Shown here: positions 22,304-32,059 of the stretch, one piece after another
Layout: the number at the start of each line of letters is the position of its first letter
Numbering within the stretch: position 1 is the first letter of the stretch
Assembly (NCBI RefSeq): GCF_029335315.1
Contig: NZ_JARJLT010000020.1
Span: forward strand, 1-56,845
Reading direction: 5' to 3'
DNA: 56,845 bases
From: Pseudomonas citronellolis
GTDB lineage: Bacteria > Pseudomonadota > Gammaproteobacteria > Pseudomonadales > Pseudomonadaceae
Notes under the pieces: generated by a model
Told to the model about the DNA's origin: nothing
Seen by the model: only the letters and a program-made list of their open reading frames with translations
The model's database searches: none
Position numbers and translations under genes: made by a program

Positions 22304-23083
22304 TCAGAATTTGTCCTTCCATTGCCGAATCACCGCAAAAACCCCTTCGGGACTGCGAATCGGCTCGCCATTCCGCTCGTCGGCGACTTTTTTCACGGAA
22401 GTTTCCGACGAGCGCAAGAAGGGGTTGGTGGCGCGTTCCAGGGCGATGGTCGACGGCAGACTGATGCGGCCCTGCTCACGCCAGGCACTGACCTCGGCGA
22501 AGCGCGCGGCCAGCTCGGCGTTGTCCGGCTCGACCGCACGGGCGAAGCGCAGGTTGCTCAGGGTGTACTCGTGGGTGCAGTACACCCGCGTGGGGCCCGG
22601 CAGCGCGGCGAGACGCTCGAGCGACGCGTGCATCTGCGCCGGGGTGCCTTCGAACAGGCGCCCGCAGCCGCCGGCGAACAGGGTGTCGCCGCAGAACAGC
22701 AGCGGGGCCTGCGCGTCCGCGTGGTAGTAGGCGATGTGCCCGAGGGTGTGGCCGGGCACGTGGAACACCTCGAAGCCGAGCCCGAGCACCTCGACGCGCT
22801 CGCCATCCTGCAGCGCCTGGTCGATGGCCGGAATGCGCTCGCCGGCCGGGCCGAGCACGCGGGCACCGGTGGCTTCCTTCAGGCGCGCGACGCCGCCGAC
22901 GTGGTCCTGGTGGTGGTGGGTGACCAGGATGTCGGCCAGTTGCCAGCCCGGATGGGCGGCCAGCCAGGCTTCCACGGGCGCGGCGTCGCCCGGGTCGACC
23001 ACGGCGCAGCGCTGCGTGGTCACATCCTGCAACAGCCAGATGTAGTTGTCGGAAAAGGCGGGAAGGGCGTCGATCTGTATCAT
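22304..23083 (-). CDS. gloB: Hydroxyacylglutathione hydrolase (glyoxalase II)
   Basis: It hydrolyses S-lactoylglutathione to lactate and glutathione, the second step of methylglyoxal detoxification. The 259-residue metallo-beta-lactamase-fold protein has the binuclear metal motif H56-x-H58-x-D60-H61 (VTHHHQDH), a second metal histidine in [10 protein letters not shown], the bridging region [18 protein letters not shown], and [14 protein letters not shown]. It is divergent from the methyltransferase gene, about 100 bp apart, and precedes mltD. Confidence 0.94.
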   Translation of the reverse strand: MIQIDALPAFSDNYIWLLQDVTTQRCAVVDPGDAAPVEAWLAAHPGWQLADILVTHHHQDHVGGVARLKEATGARVLGPAGERIPAIDQALQDGERVEVLGLGFEVFHVPGHTLGHIAYYHADAQAPLLFCGDTLFAGGCGRLFEGTPAQMHASLERLAALPGPTRVYCTHEYTLSNLRFARAVEPDNAELAARFAEVSAWREQGRISLPSTIALERATNPFLRSSETSVKKVADERNGEPIRSPEGVFAVIRQWKDKF

Positions 23084-23183
23084 GGCCGGATGTCGCTAAG
23101 CGGGGTAGGTTGGCGCATAGTAGTTCGATTACGCCGTCCCGTGTTCGTTGCGGGCGCCGCCAACCCGTGCAGGGGGTGCAGAA

Positions 23184-23942
23184 ATGGAACGAGAACCCTT
23201 CGCCCAGGCCGACGCCGACTGGCTGGAGTTGATCGCCGAGGCGCGCGAATGGCTGGCCGGGCCGGTGGGCGGAATGATGCTCGCCGAGGAACAGCGCCTG
23301 CTCACTGACGAGCTGCAGCGTTACTTCGGCGGCTACCTGGTGCACTACGGCCCGCGCGCCGAATTGCCGGAAAGCACCGGCAACATCCAGCGCGGCGTGC
23401 GCCTGGGGCCGCCGCTGCCGGGAGTGGAGATCGCCTGTGACGAATGCGCCTGGCCGTTGGGCGAGCATGCCGCCGACGTGGTGCTGCTGCAGCACGGCCT
23501 GGACTTCTGCCTGTCGCCGCACCGCCTGCTGCGCGAAGCGGCGCGCAGCGTGCGCCCCGGTGGCCACCTGCTGGTGATCGGGGTCAACCCGCGCAGCGCC
23601 TGGGGCCTGCGCCACTACTTCGCTCGCGACGGCCTGCGCCGGGCGCGCTGCATTTCCCCCGGACGGGTCTGCGACTGGCTCAACCTGCTGGGCTTCGCGC
23701 TGGAGAAACGTCGCTTCGGGTGCTATCGTCCGCCGCTCGCCTCGGCGGTCTGGCAGACGCGCCTGGCGCGCATGGAGCACTGGGGCCGCGGCCTCAAGGG
23801 TTCCGGCGCCGGCTTCTACCTGCTGGTGGCGCGCAAGCTGGTGGTCGGCCTGCGCCCCCTGCGCCAGGCCCGCCGCGAGGCGCGCGGCCAACTGGTGCCG
23901 CTGCCGGTGGCCAAGGTCAGCCGGCGCGATTCCGAAGTCTAG
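23184..23942 (+). CDS. Class I SAM-dependent methyltransferase family protein
   Basis: A 252-residue protein with a methyltransferase-type fold. The usual glycine-rich motif I is poorly conserved; later parts are clearer: [40 protein letters not shown] and [14 protein letters not shown]. The long basic C terminus ([14 protein letters not shown]) is unusual for the fold and could bind nucleic acid or membrane. The start at 23184 has an AGGGGG site; the longer open frame begins 12 codons earlier. It lies ahead of rnhA in the same direction. The substrate is unknown. Confidence 0.78.
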   Translation: MEREPFAQADADWLELIAEAREWLAGPVGGMMLAEEQRLLTDELQRYFGGYLVHYGPRAELPESTGNIQRGVRLGPPLPGVEIACDECAWPLGEHAADVVLLQHGLDFCLSPHRLLREAARSVRPGGHLLVIGVNPRSAWGLRHYFARDGLRRARCISPGRVCDWLNLLGFALEKRRFGCYRPPLASAVWQTRLARMEHWGRGLKGSGAGFYLLVARKLVVGLRPLRQARREARGQLVPLPVAKVSRRDSEV

Positions 23943-24004
23943 CGACAGCCTCCGCCGTCCTTCCTTACCCGGGCCGGGACGCGCGGGGCCGTACTGAAGG
24001 TGAT

Positions 24005-24451
24005 ATGAGCGAAGAAGAGACGGTCGTCATCTATACCGACGGCGCCTGCAAGGGCAATCCCGGCCGTGGCGGCTGGGGCGCGGTGCTGTTCTACAAGGGC
24101 GCCGAACGCGAGCTCTGGGGCGGCGACCCGGAGACCACCAACAACCGCATGGAGCTGATGGCGGCCATCCAGGCCCTGGCGGCGCTCAAGCGGCATTGCG
24201 ACATCCGCCTGGTCACCGATTCCGAGTACGTGATGAAGGGCATCAAGGAGTGGCTGCCGAACTGGAAGAAGCGTGGCTGGAAGACCGCCGCCAAGCAGCC
24301 GGTGAAGAACGCCGACCTGTGGCAGGCGCTGGACGAGCAGGTCAACCGGCATAATGTCGAGTGGCAGTGGGTGCGCGGGCACACCGGCCACCCCGGCAAC
24401 GAGCGCGCCGACATGCTCGCCAACCGCGGCGTCGCCGAGCTGTCGCGCTGA
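24005..24451 (+). CDS. rnhA: Ribonuclease HI
   Basis: It degrades the RNA strand of RNA-DNA hybrids such as R-loops and lagging-strand primers. The 148-residue protein has the complete catalytic set: Asp12 ([11 protein letters not shown]), Glu50 (NNRMELMAA), Asp72 ([11 protein letters not shown]) and Asp136 ([10 protein letters not shown]), with the basic handle WKKRGWKTA. The start has a GAAGGTG site. It lies 86 bp before dnaQ, a conserved pairing in gammaproteobacteria. Confidence 0.96.
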   Translation: MSEEETVVIYTDGACKGNPGRGGWGAVLFYKGAERELWGGDPETTNNRMELMAAIQALAALKRHCDIRLVTDSEYVMKGIKEWLPNWKKRGWKTAAKQPVKNADLWQALDEQVNRHNVEWQWVRGHTGHPGNERADMLANRGVAELSR

Positions 24452-24537
24452 TCTTCGCCGGCTGAGTCACCCTTACCCCGAACAGTGAAATGGATGCCCA
24501 CGGGCGTCCCCCTGGTTACCGCAACAAGGTTCTGAAC

Positions 24538-25281
24538 ATGCGCAGCGTCGTACTGGACACCGAAACCACCGGCATGCCGGTCAGCGATGGTCACCGGATC
24601 ATCGAGATCGGCTGCGTCGAGCTGGAGGGCCGGCGCCTGACCGGTCGCCACTTCCACGTCTACCTGCAGCCCGATCGCGAGATCGACGAAGGCGCCATCG
24701 CCGTCCACGGCATCACCGCCGACTTCCTGAAGGACAAGCCGCGCTTCCGCGAAGTGGCCGACGAGTTCTTCGAGTTCATCAGCGGCGCCCAGTTGATCAT
24801 CCACAACGCGGCGTTCGACATCGGCTTCATCAACAACGAGTTCGCCCTGCTTGGGCAGAGCGAGCGCGCCGAGGTCGGCGACTACTGCTCGGTGCTCGAC
24901 ACCCTGATGATGGCTCGCGAACGCCATCCGGGGCAGCGCAACAACCTCGACGCCCTGTGCAAGCGCTACGGCGTGGACAACTCCGGCCGCGACCTGCACG
25001 GCGCACTGCTCGACGCCGAGATTCTCGCCGACGTCTACCTGGCGATGACCGGTGGCCAGACCAGCCTGTCGCTGGCCGGCCAGGGCGCCGATGGCGACGG
25101 CAGCGGCCGCGTCCAGGCCAGCGCCATCCGCCGCCTGGCGGCTGGGCGCGGGCTGACCCGGGTGATCCGCGCCAGCGACGAAGAGCTGGCGGCCCACGTC
25201 GCGCGCCTCGCCGCGGTGGAGAAATCCGCCGGCGGCCCGTCGCTGTGGGCGCAGCTGGAAGCCCCCGCTACCCAGGAATAA
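24538..25281 (+). CDS. dnaQ: DNA polymerase III epsilon subunit (3'-5' proofreading exonuclease)
   Basis: The proofreading subunit of the replicative polymerase. The 247-residue protein shows Exo I (VLDTETTG, Asp7 and Glu9), Exo II (HNAAFDIGFINNEF, Asp94) and Exo III (HGALLDAEILADVY, His154 and Asp159), the DEDDh set. The C-terminal region (about 180-247) is the linker and polymerase-alpha-binding part. I chose the ATG at 24538, after AAGGT, over the 16-codon-longer frame because the family starts with MRSVVLDTETTG. Confidence 0.96.
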   Translation: MRSVVLDTETTGMPVSDGHRIIEIGCVELEGRRLTGRHFHVYLQPDREIDEGAIAVHGITADFLKDKPRFREVADEFFEFISGAQLIIHNAAFDIGFINNEFALLGQSERAEVGDYCSVLDTLMMARERHPGQRNNLDALCKRYGVDNSGRDLHGALLDAEILADVYLAMTGGQTSLSLAGQGADGDGSGRVQASAIRRLAAGRGLTRVIRASDEELAAHVARLAAVEKSAGGPSLWAQLEAPATQE

Positions 25282-25288
25282 GCCTGTT

Positions 25289-25378
25289 GGCGGGCATCGC
25301 CCGCCATCGCGAGCATGGCGTTAACCCGATACGCCGACGCCGCCGGGAAACGCCATTCGCGAGCAAGCTCGCTCCTAA
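25289..25378. repeat. REP-type short palindromes downstream of dnaQ
   Basis: Two short palindromic elements: ggcgggcatcgcccgcc beginning at 25289, and the classic Pseudomonas REP core gcgagcaagctcgctcct near 25359-25376. A variant of the first recurs at about 25503-25519 (ggcgggaatcgcccgcc). They start the repeat cluster that fills 25282-25590, which contains no gene. Confidence 0.7.
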
Positions 25379-25404
25379 ATGGGAATGGAGTGGGAATGAC
25401 TGTC

Positions 25405-25493
25405 GTAGGGCGCATAACGCCCCAGGCGTTATCCGCCGTCGGTCTCCGCGCCAGGCTCATCGGCGGATAACCGCGAACGGTTATGCGCCCTAC
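25405..25493. repeat. REPIN-like two-hairpin palindromic repeat, copy 2 (reverse orientation)
   Basis: An 89-bp element with the same ends as the copy at 12360-12448 but with the two inner hairpins in swapped order, so it is inserted in the opposite orientation. Its reverse complement matches copy 1 over almost the full length, including the cctggcgc core. It is flanked on both sides by other REP sequences. Confidence 0.88.
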
Positions 25494-25539
25494 GGGACTG
25501 ACGGCGGGAATCGCCCGCCATCGCGCGCAGGTATTCCCC

Positions 25540-25585
25540 GTAGGAGCGGGCCATGCCCGCGATCGCGTGCATGGCGCGCTCCTAC
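25540..25585. repeat. REP element, second family (copy a)
   Basis: A 46-bp element starting gtaggagcgggccatgcccg and ending atggcgcgctcctac, with ends gtaggagcg / cgctcctac forming an inverted repeat. A near-identical copy lies at 42356-42402. The remaining 141 bp up to ldcA are non-coding promoter DNA. Confidence 0.85.
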
Positions 25586-25726
25586 ATATTGGGGCTGGAA
25601 ACTCCCGTCCTGTCAGCCGTGCGACCTTTTCGTACAGCTTGCAGCCGGGCATATTCCCCCACGAATTGTGAGTCCATACTCTGGATGGGATCGACGGAAA
25701 GCCTCCGTCAGCATTCGGGGCTCACA

Positions 25727-27994
25727 ATGTACAAAGACCTGAAATTCCCCATCCTCATCGTCCACCGCGACATCAAGGCCGACACCGTCGCCGGCGACCG
25801 CGTCCGTGGTATCGCCCGGGAGCTCGAGCAGGACGGCTTCAGCATCCTCTCCACCGCCAGCTCCACCGAAGGCCGCATCGTCGCCTCGACCCACCACGGG
25901 CTGGCCTGCATCCTGGTCGCCGCCGAGGGGGCTGGGGATAACCAGCGTCTACTCCAGGACGTGGTCGAGCTGATCCGCGTGGCGCGGGTGCGCGCGCCGC
26001 AGCTGCCGATCTTCGCCCTCGGCGAACAGATGACCATCGAGAACGCGCCGGCCGAGTCCATGGGCGACCTGCACCAACTGCGCGGTCTGCTCTACCTGTT
26101 CGAGGACACCGTGCCGTTCCTCGCCCGCCAGGTCTCGCGCGCCGCGCGGAAGTACCTGGAGGGCCTGCTGCCACCGTTCTTCCGCGCCCTGGTGGAGCAC
26201 ACCGCACAGTCCAACTATTCCTGGCACACGCCCGGCCACGGCGGTGGCGTGGCCTACCGCAAGAGCCCGGTGGGGCAGGCCTTCCACCAGTTCTTCGGGG
26301 AGAACACGCTGCGCTCGGACCTGTCGGTCTCGGTGCCCGAACTGGGCTCGCTGCTCGACCACACCGGGCCGCTGGCCGAGGCCGAGGCGCGCGCGGCGCG
26401 CAACTTCGGTGCGGACCATACGTTCTTCGTGATCAACGGCACCTCGACGGCGAACAAGATCGTCTGGCACTCGATGGTCTGCCGCGACGACCTGGTGCTG
26501 GTCGACCGCAACTGCCACAAGTCGGTGCTGCACGCGATCATCATGACCGGCGCCATCCCGCTCTACCTGTGCCCGGAACGCAACGAGCTGGGCATCATCG
26601 GGCCGATCCCGCTGAGCGAGTTCAGCCGCGAGTCGATCGCCGCGAAGATCGCCGCCAACCCGCTGGCCCGGGGCCGCGCGCCGAAGGTGCGGCTGGCGGT
26701 GGTGACCAACTCCACCTACGACGGCCTGTGCTACAACGCCGAGCTGATCAAGCAGGCCCTCGACGGCAGCGTCGAGGTGCTGCACTTCGACGAGGCCTGG
26801 TACGCCTACGCAGCCTTCCACGAGTTCTACGACCGCCGCTACGGCATGGCCACCAGCCGTGGCGAGGACGGCCCGCTGGTGTTCACCACGCATTCCACGC
26901 ACAAGATGCTGGCGGCCTTCAGCCAGGCCTCGATGATCCACGTGCAGGACGGCGGCAAGCGGCGCCTGGACCGCGCGCGCTTCAACGAAGCCTTCATGAT
27001 GCACATCTCCACGTCGCCGCAGTACGGCATCATCGCCTCGCTGGATGTGGCCTCGGCGATGATGGAGGGCCCGGCCGGGCGTTCGCTGATCCAGGAAACC
27101 TTCGACGAGGCCCTGAGCTTCCGCCGCGCCCTGGCCAACGTGCAGCAGAACCTGGTGGCCGGCGACTGGTGGTTCTGCGTGTGGCAGCCGCCGGGCGTGG
27201 AGGGCACCGACGAGGTGCGCACCCGCGACTGGCTGCTGGCGCCGAACGCCGAGTGGCACGGCTTCGGCGAGGTGGAAGACGACTACGTGCTGCTCGACCC
27301 GATCAAGGTCACCCTGGCCACCCCGGGGCTGAACGCCGCCGGGCGCCTCGAAGAGCATGGCATCCCGGCGGCGGTGGTCAGCCGCTTCCTCTGGGAGCGC
27401 GGGCTGGTGGTGGAGAAGACCGGCCTCTACTCGTTCCTGGTGCTGTTCTCGATGGGTGTGACCAAGGGCAAGTGGAGCACCCTGGTCACCGAGCTGCTGG
27501 AGTTCAAGCGCAGCTACGACAGCAACGCGCCCCTGGCCGAGGCGCTGCCCAGCGTGCTCCAGGCCGGCCCGGCGCGTTACGCCGGCATGGGCCTGCGCGA
27601 CCTCTGCGACCAGTTGCACGGCTGCTACCGCCAGCACGCCACCGCAAAGGCCATGCGGCGCATGTACACCACCCTGCCGGAACTGGCGCTGCGCCCGGCC
27701 GACGCCTACGCGCAACTGGTGCGCGGCGAGGTCGAGGCGGTGCCCATCGAGCACCTGCAAGGGCGCGTCGCCGCGGTCATGCTGGTGCCTTACCCACCGG
27801 GCATCCCGCTGATCATGCCGGGCGAGCGCTTCACCGAGGCGACCCGTTCGATCCTCGACTACCTGGGCTTCGCGCAGACCTTCGAACGCGACTTCCCCGG
27901 CTTCGATTCGGATGTCCACGGGTTGCAGGTGCAGGACGTGGAGGGCCGGCGCTGCTATACAGTGGAGTGCATCGTGGAAAATGCCGACAGCTGA
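25727..27994 (+). CDS. ldcA: Lysine decarboxylase (Orn/Lys/Arg decarboxylase major family)
   Basis: A 755-residue PLP enzyme producing cadaverine from lysine. The N-terminal response-regulator-like wing domain (about 1-130) precedes the fold-type I PLP core with WHTPGHGGGVAYRKSPVG, FVINGTSTANK and HFDEAWYAYAAF. The PLP lysine is in HSTHKMLAAFSQASM (about residue 393), and a C-terminal domain follows. P. aeruginosa LdcA has almost the same length. It is followed 39 bp later by the antiporter gene; the pair is known as ldcAB in PAO1 and is induced by arginine through ArgR. I could not find a convincing ArgR box (TGTCGC-N8-AA) upstream. Arginine or ornithine specificity cannot be excluded by eye. 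Confidence 0.88.
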   Translation: MYKDLKFPILIVHRDIKADTVAGDRVRGIARELEQDGFSILSTASSTEGRIVASTHHGLACILVAAEGAGDNQRLLQDVVELIRVARVRAPQLPIFALGEQMTIENAPAESMGDLHQLRGLLYLFEDTVPFLARQVSRAARKYLEGLLPPFFRALVEHTAQSNYSWHTPGHGGGVAYRKSPVGQAFHQFFGENTLRSDLSVSVPELGSLLDHTGPLAEAEARAARNFGADHTFFVINGTSTANKIVWHSMVCRDDLVLVDRNCHKSVLHAIIMTGAIPLYLCPERNELGIIGPIPLSEFSRESIAAKIAANPLARGRAPKVRLAVVTNSTYDGLCYNAELIKQALDGSVEVLHFDEAWYAYAAFHEFYDRRYGMATSRGEDGPLVFTTHSTHKMLAAFSQASMIHVQDGGKRRLDRARFNEAFMMHISTSPQYGIIASLDVASAMMEGPAGRSLIQETFDEALSFRRALANVQQNLVAGDWWFCVWQPPGVEGTDEVRTRDWLLAPNAEWHGFGEVEDDYVLLDPIKVTLATPGLNAAGRLEEHGIPAAVVSRFLWERGLVVEKTGLYSFLVLFSMGVTKGKWSTLVTELLEFKRSYDSNAPLAEALPSVLQAGPARYAGMGLRDLCDQLHGCYRQHATAKAMRRMYTTLPELALRPADAYAQLVRGEVEAVPIEHLQGRVAAVMLVPYPPGIPLIMPGERFTEATRSILDYLGFAQTFERDFPGFDSDVHGLQVQDVEGRRCYTVECIVENADS

Positions 27995-28033
27995 GTCCGT
28001 CAGCCACGCGCAGACGCGACCTAAGGAGTGAGA

Positions 28034-29386
28034 ATGAGCGGGGGAGTGGCTGCCAAGAAGGGCAGCATGGGGTTCTGGAGCTGTACCGCCCTGGTGGTGG
28101 GCAACATGGTCGGCTCGGGGGTCTTCCTGCTGCCCTCCAGCCTCGCCGCCTTCGGTGGCCTGAGCCTGCTCGGCTGGGCGGTGTCGAGCACCGGCGCGGT
28201 GCTGTTGGCCTTCACCTTCGCCCGCCTGGCGCGGCTCAACCCCGGCGCCGGCGGCCCCTACGCCTACACCCGCGACGGCTTCGGCAGTTTCGCCGGCTAC
28301 CTGTGCGCCTGGACCTACTGGAAAGCCGCGTGGATCGGCAACGCCGCCATCGCCGTGACTCTGGTGGGCTACCTGCGGGTGTTCATCCCGGCGCTGGCCG
28401 ACCCGATACTGATGGTCGCCACCGCCATCGGCTGCATCTGGCTGTGCACCCTGATCAACCTGCGCGGCATCGCCGCCTTCGCCCTGGTGCAGAACCTGCT
28501 CACCGCGCTCAAGCTGATCCCGCTGCTGTTGGTGGGCTTCCTCGGCTGGCTGCATTTCAACCCTGAATACCTGGCCATTCCCGCCCGCGAGCAACTGCCC
28601 AACATGGGCTACGCCCAGGCCATCGCCACCACCGCGGCGCTGACCCTGTGGTCGTTCATCGGCCTGGAGTCGGCGACGGTGCCGGCCGACGACGTGCGCG
28701 ATCCCAAGCGCACCATCCCGCGCGCCACGCTGTTCGGCACCCTCACGGCGGCGGCGGTGTACATCCTTTCGATCACCTCGGTGCAGGGCCTGATGCCGCC
28801 GGAAGTGCTGGCCAAGTCGACCTCGCCGTTCGCCGACGCCGCGCGCATCCTGCTCGGCGAGTGGGGCTACTACCTGGTGGCCGGCGGCGCGGTGGTCGCC
28901 TGCCTGGGCGCGCTCAACGGCTGGGTCCTGCTGCAGGGGCAGATCCCGGTGGCGCCGGCGCGCGACGGGCTGTTCCCGGAGTCCCTCGGCAAGCTCAACA
29001 AGCATGGCGCGCCGGCCAATGGCCTGTGGGCCTCGGGCCTGCTGGTGACGGCGCTGGTGCTGGTGGACGGGCAGGGCGACCTGGTGGAGGTGTTCAACGT
29101 CATCATCCTGCTCGGCACCATGACCGGCGTGGTGCCCTACGCCTTCTGCACCGCGGCCCTGCTGCAGCTGCTGGCGGTGCGCACCGAGGAGTTCTCGCCA
29201 CGCTCGCGGCCGCAGTTGCTGGCGGTCGGCGCGCTGGGCTTCCTCTACTCGCTGTGGGCGCTCTACGGCACCGGAGAACAGGCGATATTCTGGGGCTTCC
29301 TGGTGTTCATGGCGGGCATCCCGATGTACACCTGGCGCCAGTGGCGCAACCGTCAGCAGGGTCTGAAGGTCGCGCAGATCGACTAG
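28034..29386 (+). CDS. ldcB: APC-family amino acid/polyamine antiporter (lysine-cadaverine type)
   Basis: A 450-residue inner-membrane transporter of the APC superfamily with about 12 helices. The family hallmark GNMVGSGVFLLPSSLA is in TM1, and FARLARLNPGAGGPYAYTRDGFG precedes TM3 in the manner of CadB/PotE antiporters. Helix 6 holds LWSFIGLESATVPADDVRDPKR. It most likely exchanges cytoplasmic cadaverine for external lysine, given its place directly after ldcA. The ATG at 28034 has an AAGGAG site; a GTG two codons earlier is less likely. Confidence 0.85.
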   Translation: MSGGVAAKKGSMGFWSCTALVVGNMVGSGVFLLPSSLAAFGGLSLLGWAVSSTGAVLLAFTFARLARLNPGAGGPYAYTRDGFGSFAGYLCAWTYWKAAWIGNAAIAVTLVGYLRVFIPALADPILMVATAIGCIWLCTLINLRGIAAFALVQNLLTALKLIPLLLVGFLGWLHFNPEYLAIPAREQLPNMGYAQAIATTAALTLWSFIGLESATVPADDVRDPKRTIPRATLFGTLTAAAVYILSITSVQGLMPPEVLAKSTSPFADAARILLGEWGYYLVAGGAVVACLGALNGWVLLQGQIPVAPARDGLFPESLGKLNKHGAPANGLWASGLLVTALVLVDGQGDLVEVFNVIILLGTMTGVVPYAFCTAALLQLLAVRTEEFSPRSRPQLLAVGALGFLYSLWALYGTGEQAIFWGFLVFMAGIPMYTWRQWRNRQQGLKVAQID

Positions 29387-29432
29387 GCCGTCGCGCACGG
29401 TGGGAGCGTGCCGTGCGTCACAGTGACCGACA

Positions 29433-29478
29433 TCGACTTTTGTTCCTGCCTTGTTATAGTGGCGCGTCATCACTATAA
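29433..29478 (+). promoter_or_regulatory. Candidate promoter with overlapping 8-bp inverted-repeat operator
   Basis: The hexamers tcgact (29433-29438) and TATAGT (29455-29460), 16 bp apart, form a plausible sigma-70 promoter about 65 bp before the isomerase start. An inverted repeat, ttatagtg (29454-29461) and cactataa (29471-29478) with a 9-bp spacer, covers the -10 box and probable start site. A repressor bound there would block transcription. I do not recognise the motif. Confidence 0.55.
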
Positions 29479-29524
29479 GAACTGCCGCGCCCGGCAGAGC
29501 AGGGCATTTCCGAGGATTTCCTCC

Positions 29525-30337
29525 GTGACCGAGTACAAAGCATTCCGCGTCGAACTGGCCGATAAAGTCGCCCACGTCATCATCAACCGCCCGGAAAAAG
29601 TCAACGCGATGAACGCGGACTTCTGGCGCGAAATCGTCGAAATCTTCCAGTGGGCCGATGACAACGACGAAGTCCGCGTGGTGGTGATTTCCGGCGCCGG
29701 CAAGCACTTCTCCGCTGGCATCGACCTGATGCTGCTGGCCCAGGCCGGCAGCCAGCTGGGCAAGGACGTCGGCCGCAACGCCCGCGCGCTGCGCCGCAAG
29801 ATTCTCGAACTGCAGGCCTCGTTCAACGCCATCGACGCCTGCAGCAAGCCGGTGATCGCCGCCGTGCAGGGCTACTGCCTGGGCGGCGCCATCGACCTGA
29901 TCTCGGCCTGCGACATGCGCTACTGCAGCGAAGACGCGCAGTTCTCCATCAAGGAAATCGACATGGGCATGGCCGCCGACGTCGGCACCCTGCAGCGCCT
30001 GCCGCGGCTGATCGGCGACGGCATCATGCGCGAGCTGGCCTACACCGGGCGCATGGTCGACGCCGCCGAAGCGGTGCGCATCGGCCTGGTCAACCGCAGC
30101 TACGCCGACAACGCGGCGCTGCTCGACGGCGTCCTCGACCTGGCCCGGCAGATCGCCGGCAAGTCGCCGATCGCCATTCGCGGCACCAAGGAGATGATCC
30201 GCTACGCTCGCGACCACAGCGTCGAGGACGGCCTGGAGTACATCGCCACCTGGAACGCCGCCATGCTGCAATCGGCCGACCTGCAGAAGGCCATGGCCGC
30301 GCACATGAGCAAGCAGCAGCCGGAGTTCGCCGACTGA
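29525..30337 (+). CDS. Delta(3,5)-delta(2,4)-dienoyl-CoA isomerase (crotonase superfamily)
   Basis: A 270-residue crotonase that is likely to shift double bonds in 3,5-dienoyl-CoA during breakdown of unsaturated fatty acids with odd-numbered double bonds. The active-site pattern matches mammalian ECH1 and not ordinary hydratases: GGAIDLISACDMRYC (Asp124), FSIKEIDMGMAADVGTLQRL (Glu144 and Asp152). The start is a GTG at 29525 with a GAGGA site; the open frame extends further upstream but covers the promoter. It precedes fimL by 39 bp, so fimL and nudC may share its transcript. Confidence 0.87.
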   Translation: MTEYKAFRVELADKVAHVIINRPEKVNAMNADFWREIVEIFQWADDNDEVRVVVISGAGKHFSAGIDLMLLAQAGSQLGKDVGRNARALRRKILELQASFNAIDACSKPVIAAVQGYCLGGAIDLISACDMRYCSEDAQFSIKEIDMGMAADVGTLQRLPRLIGDGIMRELAYTGRMVDAAEAVRIGLVNRSYADNAALLDGVLDLARQIAGKSPIAIRGTKEMIRYARDHSVEDGLEYIATWNAAMLQSADLQKAMAAHMSKQQPEFAD

Positions 30338-30376
30338 TGCCTTTCCCTTACTCCGCGCAGGAGGCGCACTAGCCCG

Positions 30377-32059
30377 ATGGTTACTGGAGCCACCTCCCTC
30401 AGTCTGGTGCGCGACGAGCTGTTCGCCACCATGGAGCAGGCCGAGCAGAACCTCGAGCAGTTCATCGCCGAGCGCCAGAACGGCAGCCTTCTGCAACACG
30501 CGGTCGAGTGCCTGACGCAGATTCGCGGCACCCTCAAGCTGATCGAACTGGCCGGCGCCGAGCTGCTGGCCCAGGAAGCCCTGGACCTGGCCACCGACAT
30601 CCCCACCGGCGTCGGTGAGGAACGCGATGGCCAACTGGCCGCGCTGGGCAATGCGCTCTACGTGCTGCGCCGCTACCTCGAGAACCTCGAGACGCACCGC
30701 CAGGAAATCCCCGAGCTGCTGCTGCCGGCGATCAACGACGTGCGCCTGGCCGCCGGCCAACCGATGCTGCCGGAGAGCTTCTTCTTCAGCGCGCGCCTGG
30801 ACCTGCCGCGCCCGCCGGTGACCCAGGCGGCGCTGGTGGTGCCCGACCCGGCCCACGAAATCCGCCGCCTGCGCCAGATGTACCAGGTGGGCCTGCTGGC
30901 GCTGATGCGCGAGCGCGACCTGTACCCCGGCCTGAAACTGATGGGCCGCGCCCTGGCGCGCCTCGACGCGCTGCTCGGCTACAGCCCGCGCAGCCGCCTG
31001 TGCTGGGTCGGCGCTGGCGCCCTGGAAGCGCTGGTGGACGCGCAGATGCTGCCGCGCAAGACCCGCAAGCAGCTGTTCGCCCGCCTGGATCGCGAGCTCA
31101 AACCGCTGCTCGCCAACCCCGGCTACGAAGCGCCGCGCCAGCTGCTCAAGGAGCTGCTCTACCTGACCGCCCTGGCGGACAGCCGCGGGCCGCGCGCCAG
31201 CGAGCTGCGCGAGGTGTTCGGCCTGGCCTCGCTGCCGTTCACCGACCAGTTGCTGGAAGACGAGTCGCAGCGCCTGTCGGGCCCCGGCCAGGCGGTGATG
31301 CGCTCGCTGTCGACGGCGATTCGCGAGGAGCTGACCACGGTCAAGGACCAGCTCGACCTGATCGAGCGCGGCGTGTCCCAGGCCGACGCCCTGGGCATCC
31401 TCCACGGCCACCTCGGCCGGCTCGGCAAGACCCTCGGCATGGTCGGCCTGAATACCGCCGCCATCGCCCTGCAGACCCAGGTCACCGCCGTGGGCGGCTG
31501 GGTCGCCCGTGGCGCGGTGGAATCCCCGGCGTCGCTGAACGCCCTGGCCGACGCGCTGCTGTACGTGGAAAGCCAGGTCGGCAGCCTGGAGCGCGGCGAG
31601 CGCCTGAGCCGCGCGGCCAACACCGACGATGGCGAGCCGGCCGCCGATTCCTTCGCCGTGCACCAGCTGGCCGAAGCGCGCATCGTGGTCATCGACGAGG
31701 CCCAGGGTGGCCTGGCGCTGGCCAAGCGGGCGATCACCGCTTACCTGGAATCCAACGGCGACAAGCTGCACCTGGCCAACGTCCCCGGCAGCCTGCAGGC
31801 GGTGCGCGGCGGGCTCTGGTTCCTCGGCCAGGAACGTGCCGCCGGGCTGGTCGGGGCTTGCGCCGACTACATCCAGCGGCAGATGATCGAGACCACGCAG
31901 ATGCCGTCCGAGCAGATGCTGGAAACCCTGGCCGATGCCCTGACCGGCCTTGAATACTACCTGGAGGGAGGCGCCGTGCTGCGTCCCGAAGGCCAGCCCG
32001 ATGTGCTGGATGTCGCCAGCGAGAGCGTCCGCGCCCTCGGCCTGGAAGTGGCCGCCTGA
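30377..32059 (+). CDS. fimL: FimL, Hpt-like regulator of cAMP, twitching motility and virulence
   Basis: A 560-residue cytoplasmic protein matching FimL of P. aeruginosa in length and sequence style. It resembles the N-terminal region of the chemosensory kinase ChpA/PilL, with histidine-phosphotransfer-like helical domains ([33 protein letters not shown] near residues 35-75). The position where a true Hpt domain carries its phospho-histidine is not histidine, so it should not relay phosphate. In P. aeruginosa FimL links the Chp system and FimV to adenylate cyclase CyaB at the pole. Its stop overlaps the nudC start (TGATG), implying coupled translation. Confidence 0.88.
   Translation: MVTGATSLSLVRDELFATMEQAEQNLEQFIAERQNGSLLQHAVECLTQIRGTLKLIELAGAELLAQEALDLATDIPTGVGEERDGQLAALGNALYVLRRYLENLETHRQEIPELLLPAINDVRLAAGQPMLPESFFFSARLDLPRPPVTQAALVVPDPAHEIRRLRQMYQVGLLALMRERDLYPGLKLMGRALARLDALLGYSPRSRLCWVGAGALEALVDAQMLPRKTRKQLFARLDRELKPLLANPGYEAPRQLLKELLYLTALADSRGPRASELREVFGLASLPFTDQLLEDESQRLSGPGQAVMRSLSTAIREELTTVKDQLDLIERGVSQADALGILHGHLGRLGKTLGMVGLNTAAIALQTQVTAVGGWVARGAVESPASLNALADALLYVESQVGSLERGERLSRAANTDDGEPAADSFAVHQLAEARIVVIDEAQGGLALAKRAITAYLESNGDKLHLANVPGSLQAVRGGLWFLGQERAAGLVGACADYIQRQMIETTQMPSEQMLETLADALTGLEYYLEGGAVLRPEGQPDVLDVASESVRALGLEVAA

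Noticed and set aside
24452-24537. A tRNA gene between rnhA and dnaQ or after dnaQ, as seen in some gammaproteobacteria
   Set aside because: No cloverleaf or TPsiC-type arm is present in these gaps.
25590-25726. An ArgR operator upstream of ldcA
   Set aside because: Only weak partial matches to TGTCGC-N8-AA are present (for example ggtcgc on the minus strand near 25621). Not enough to annotate.
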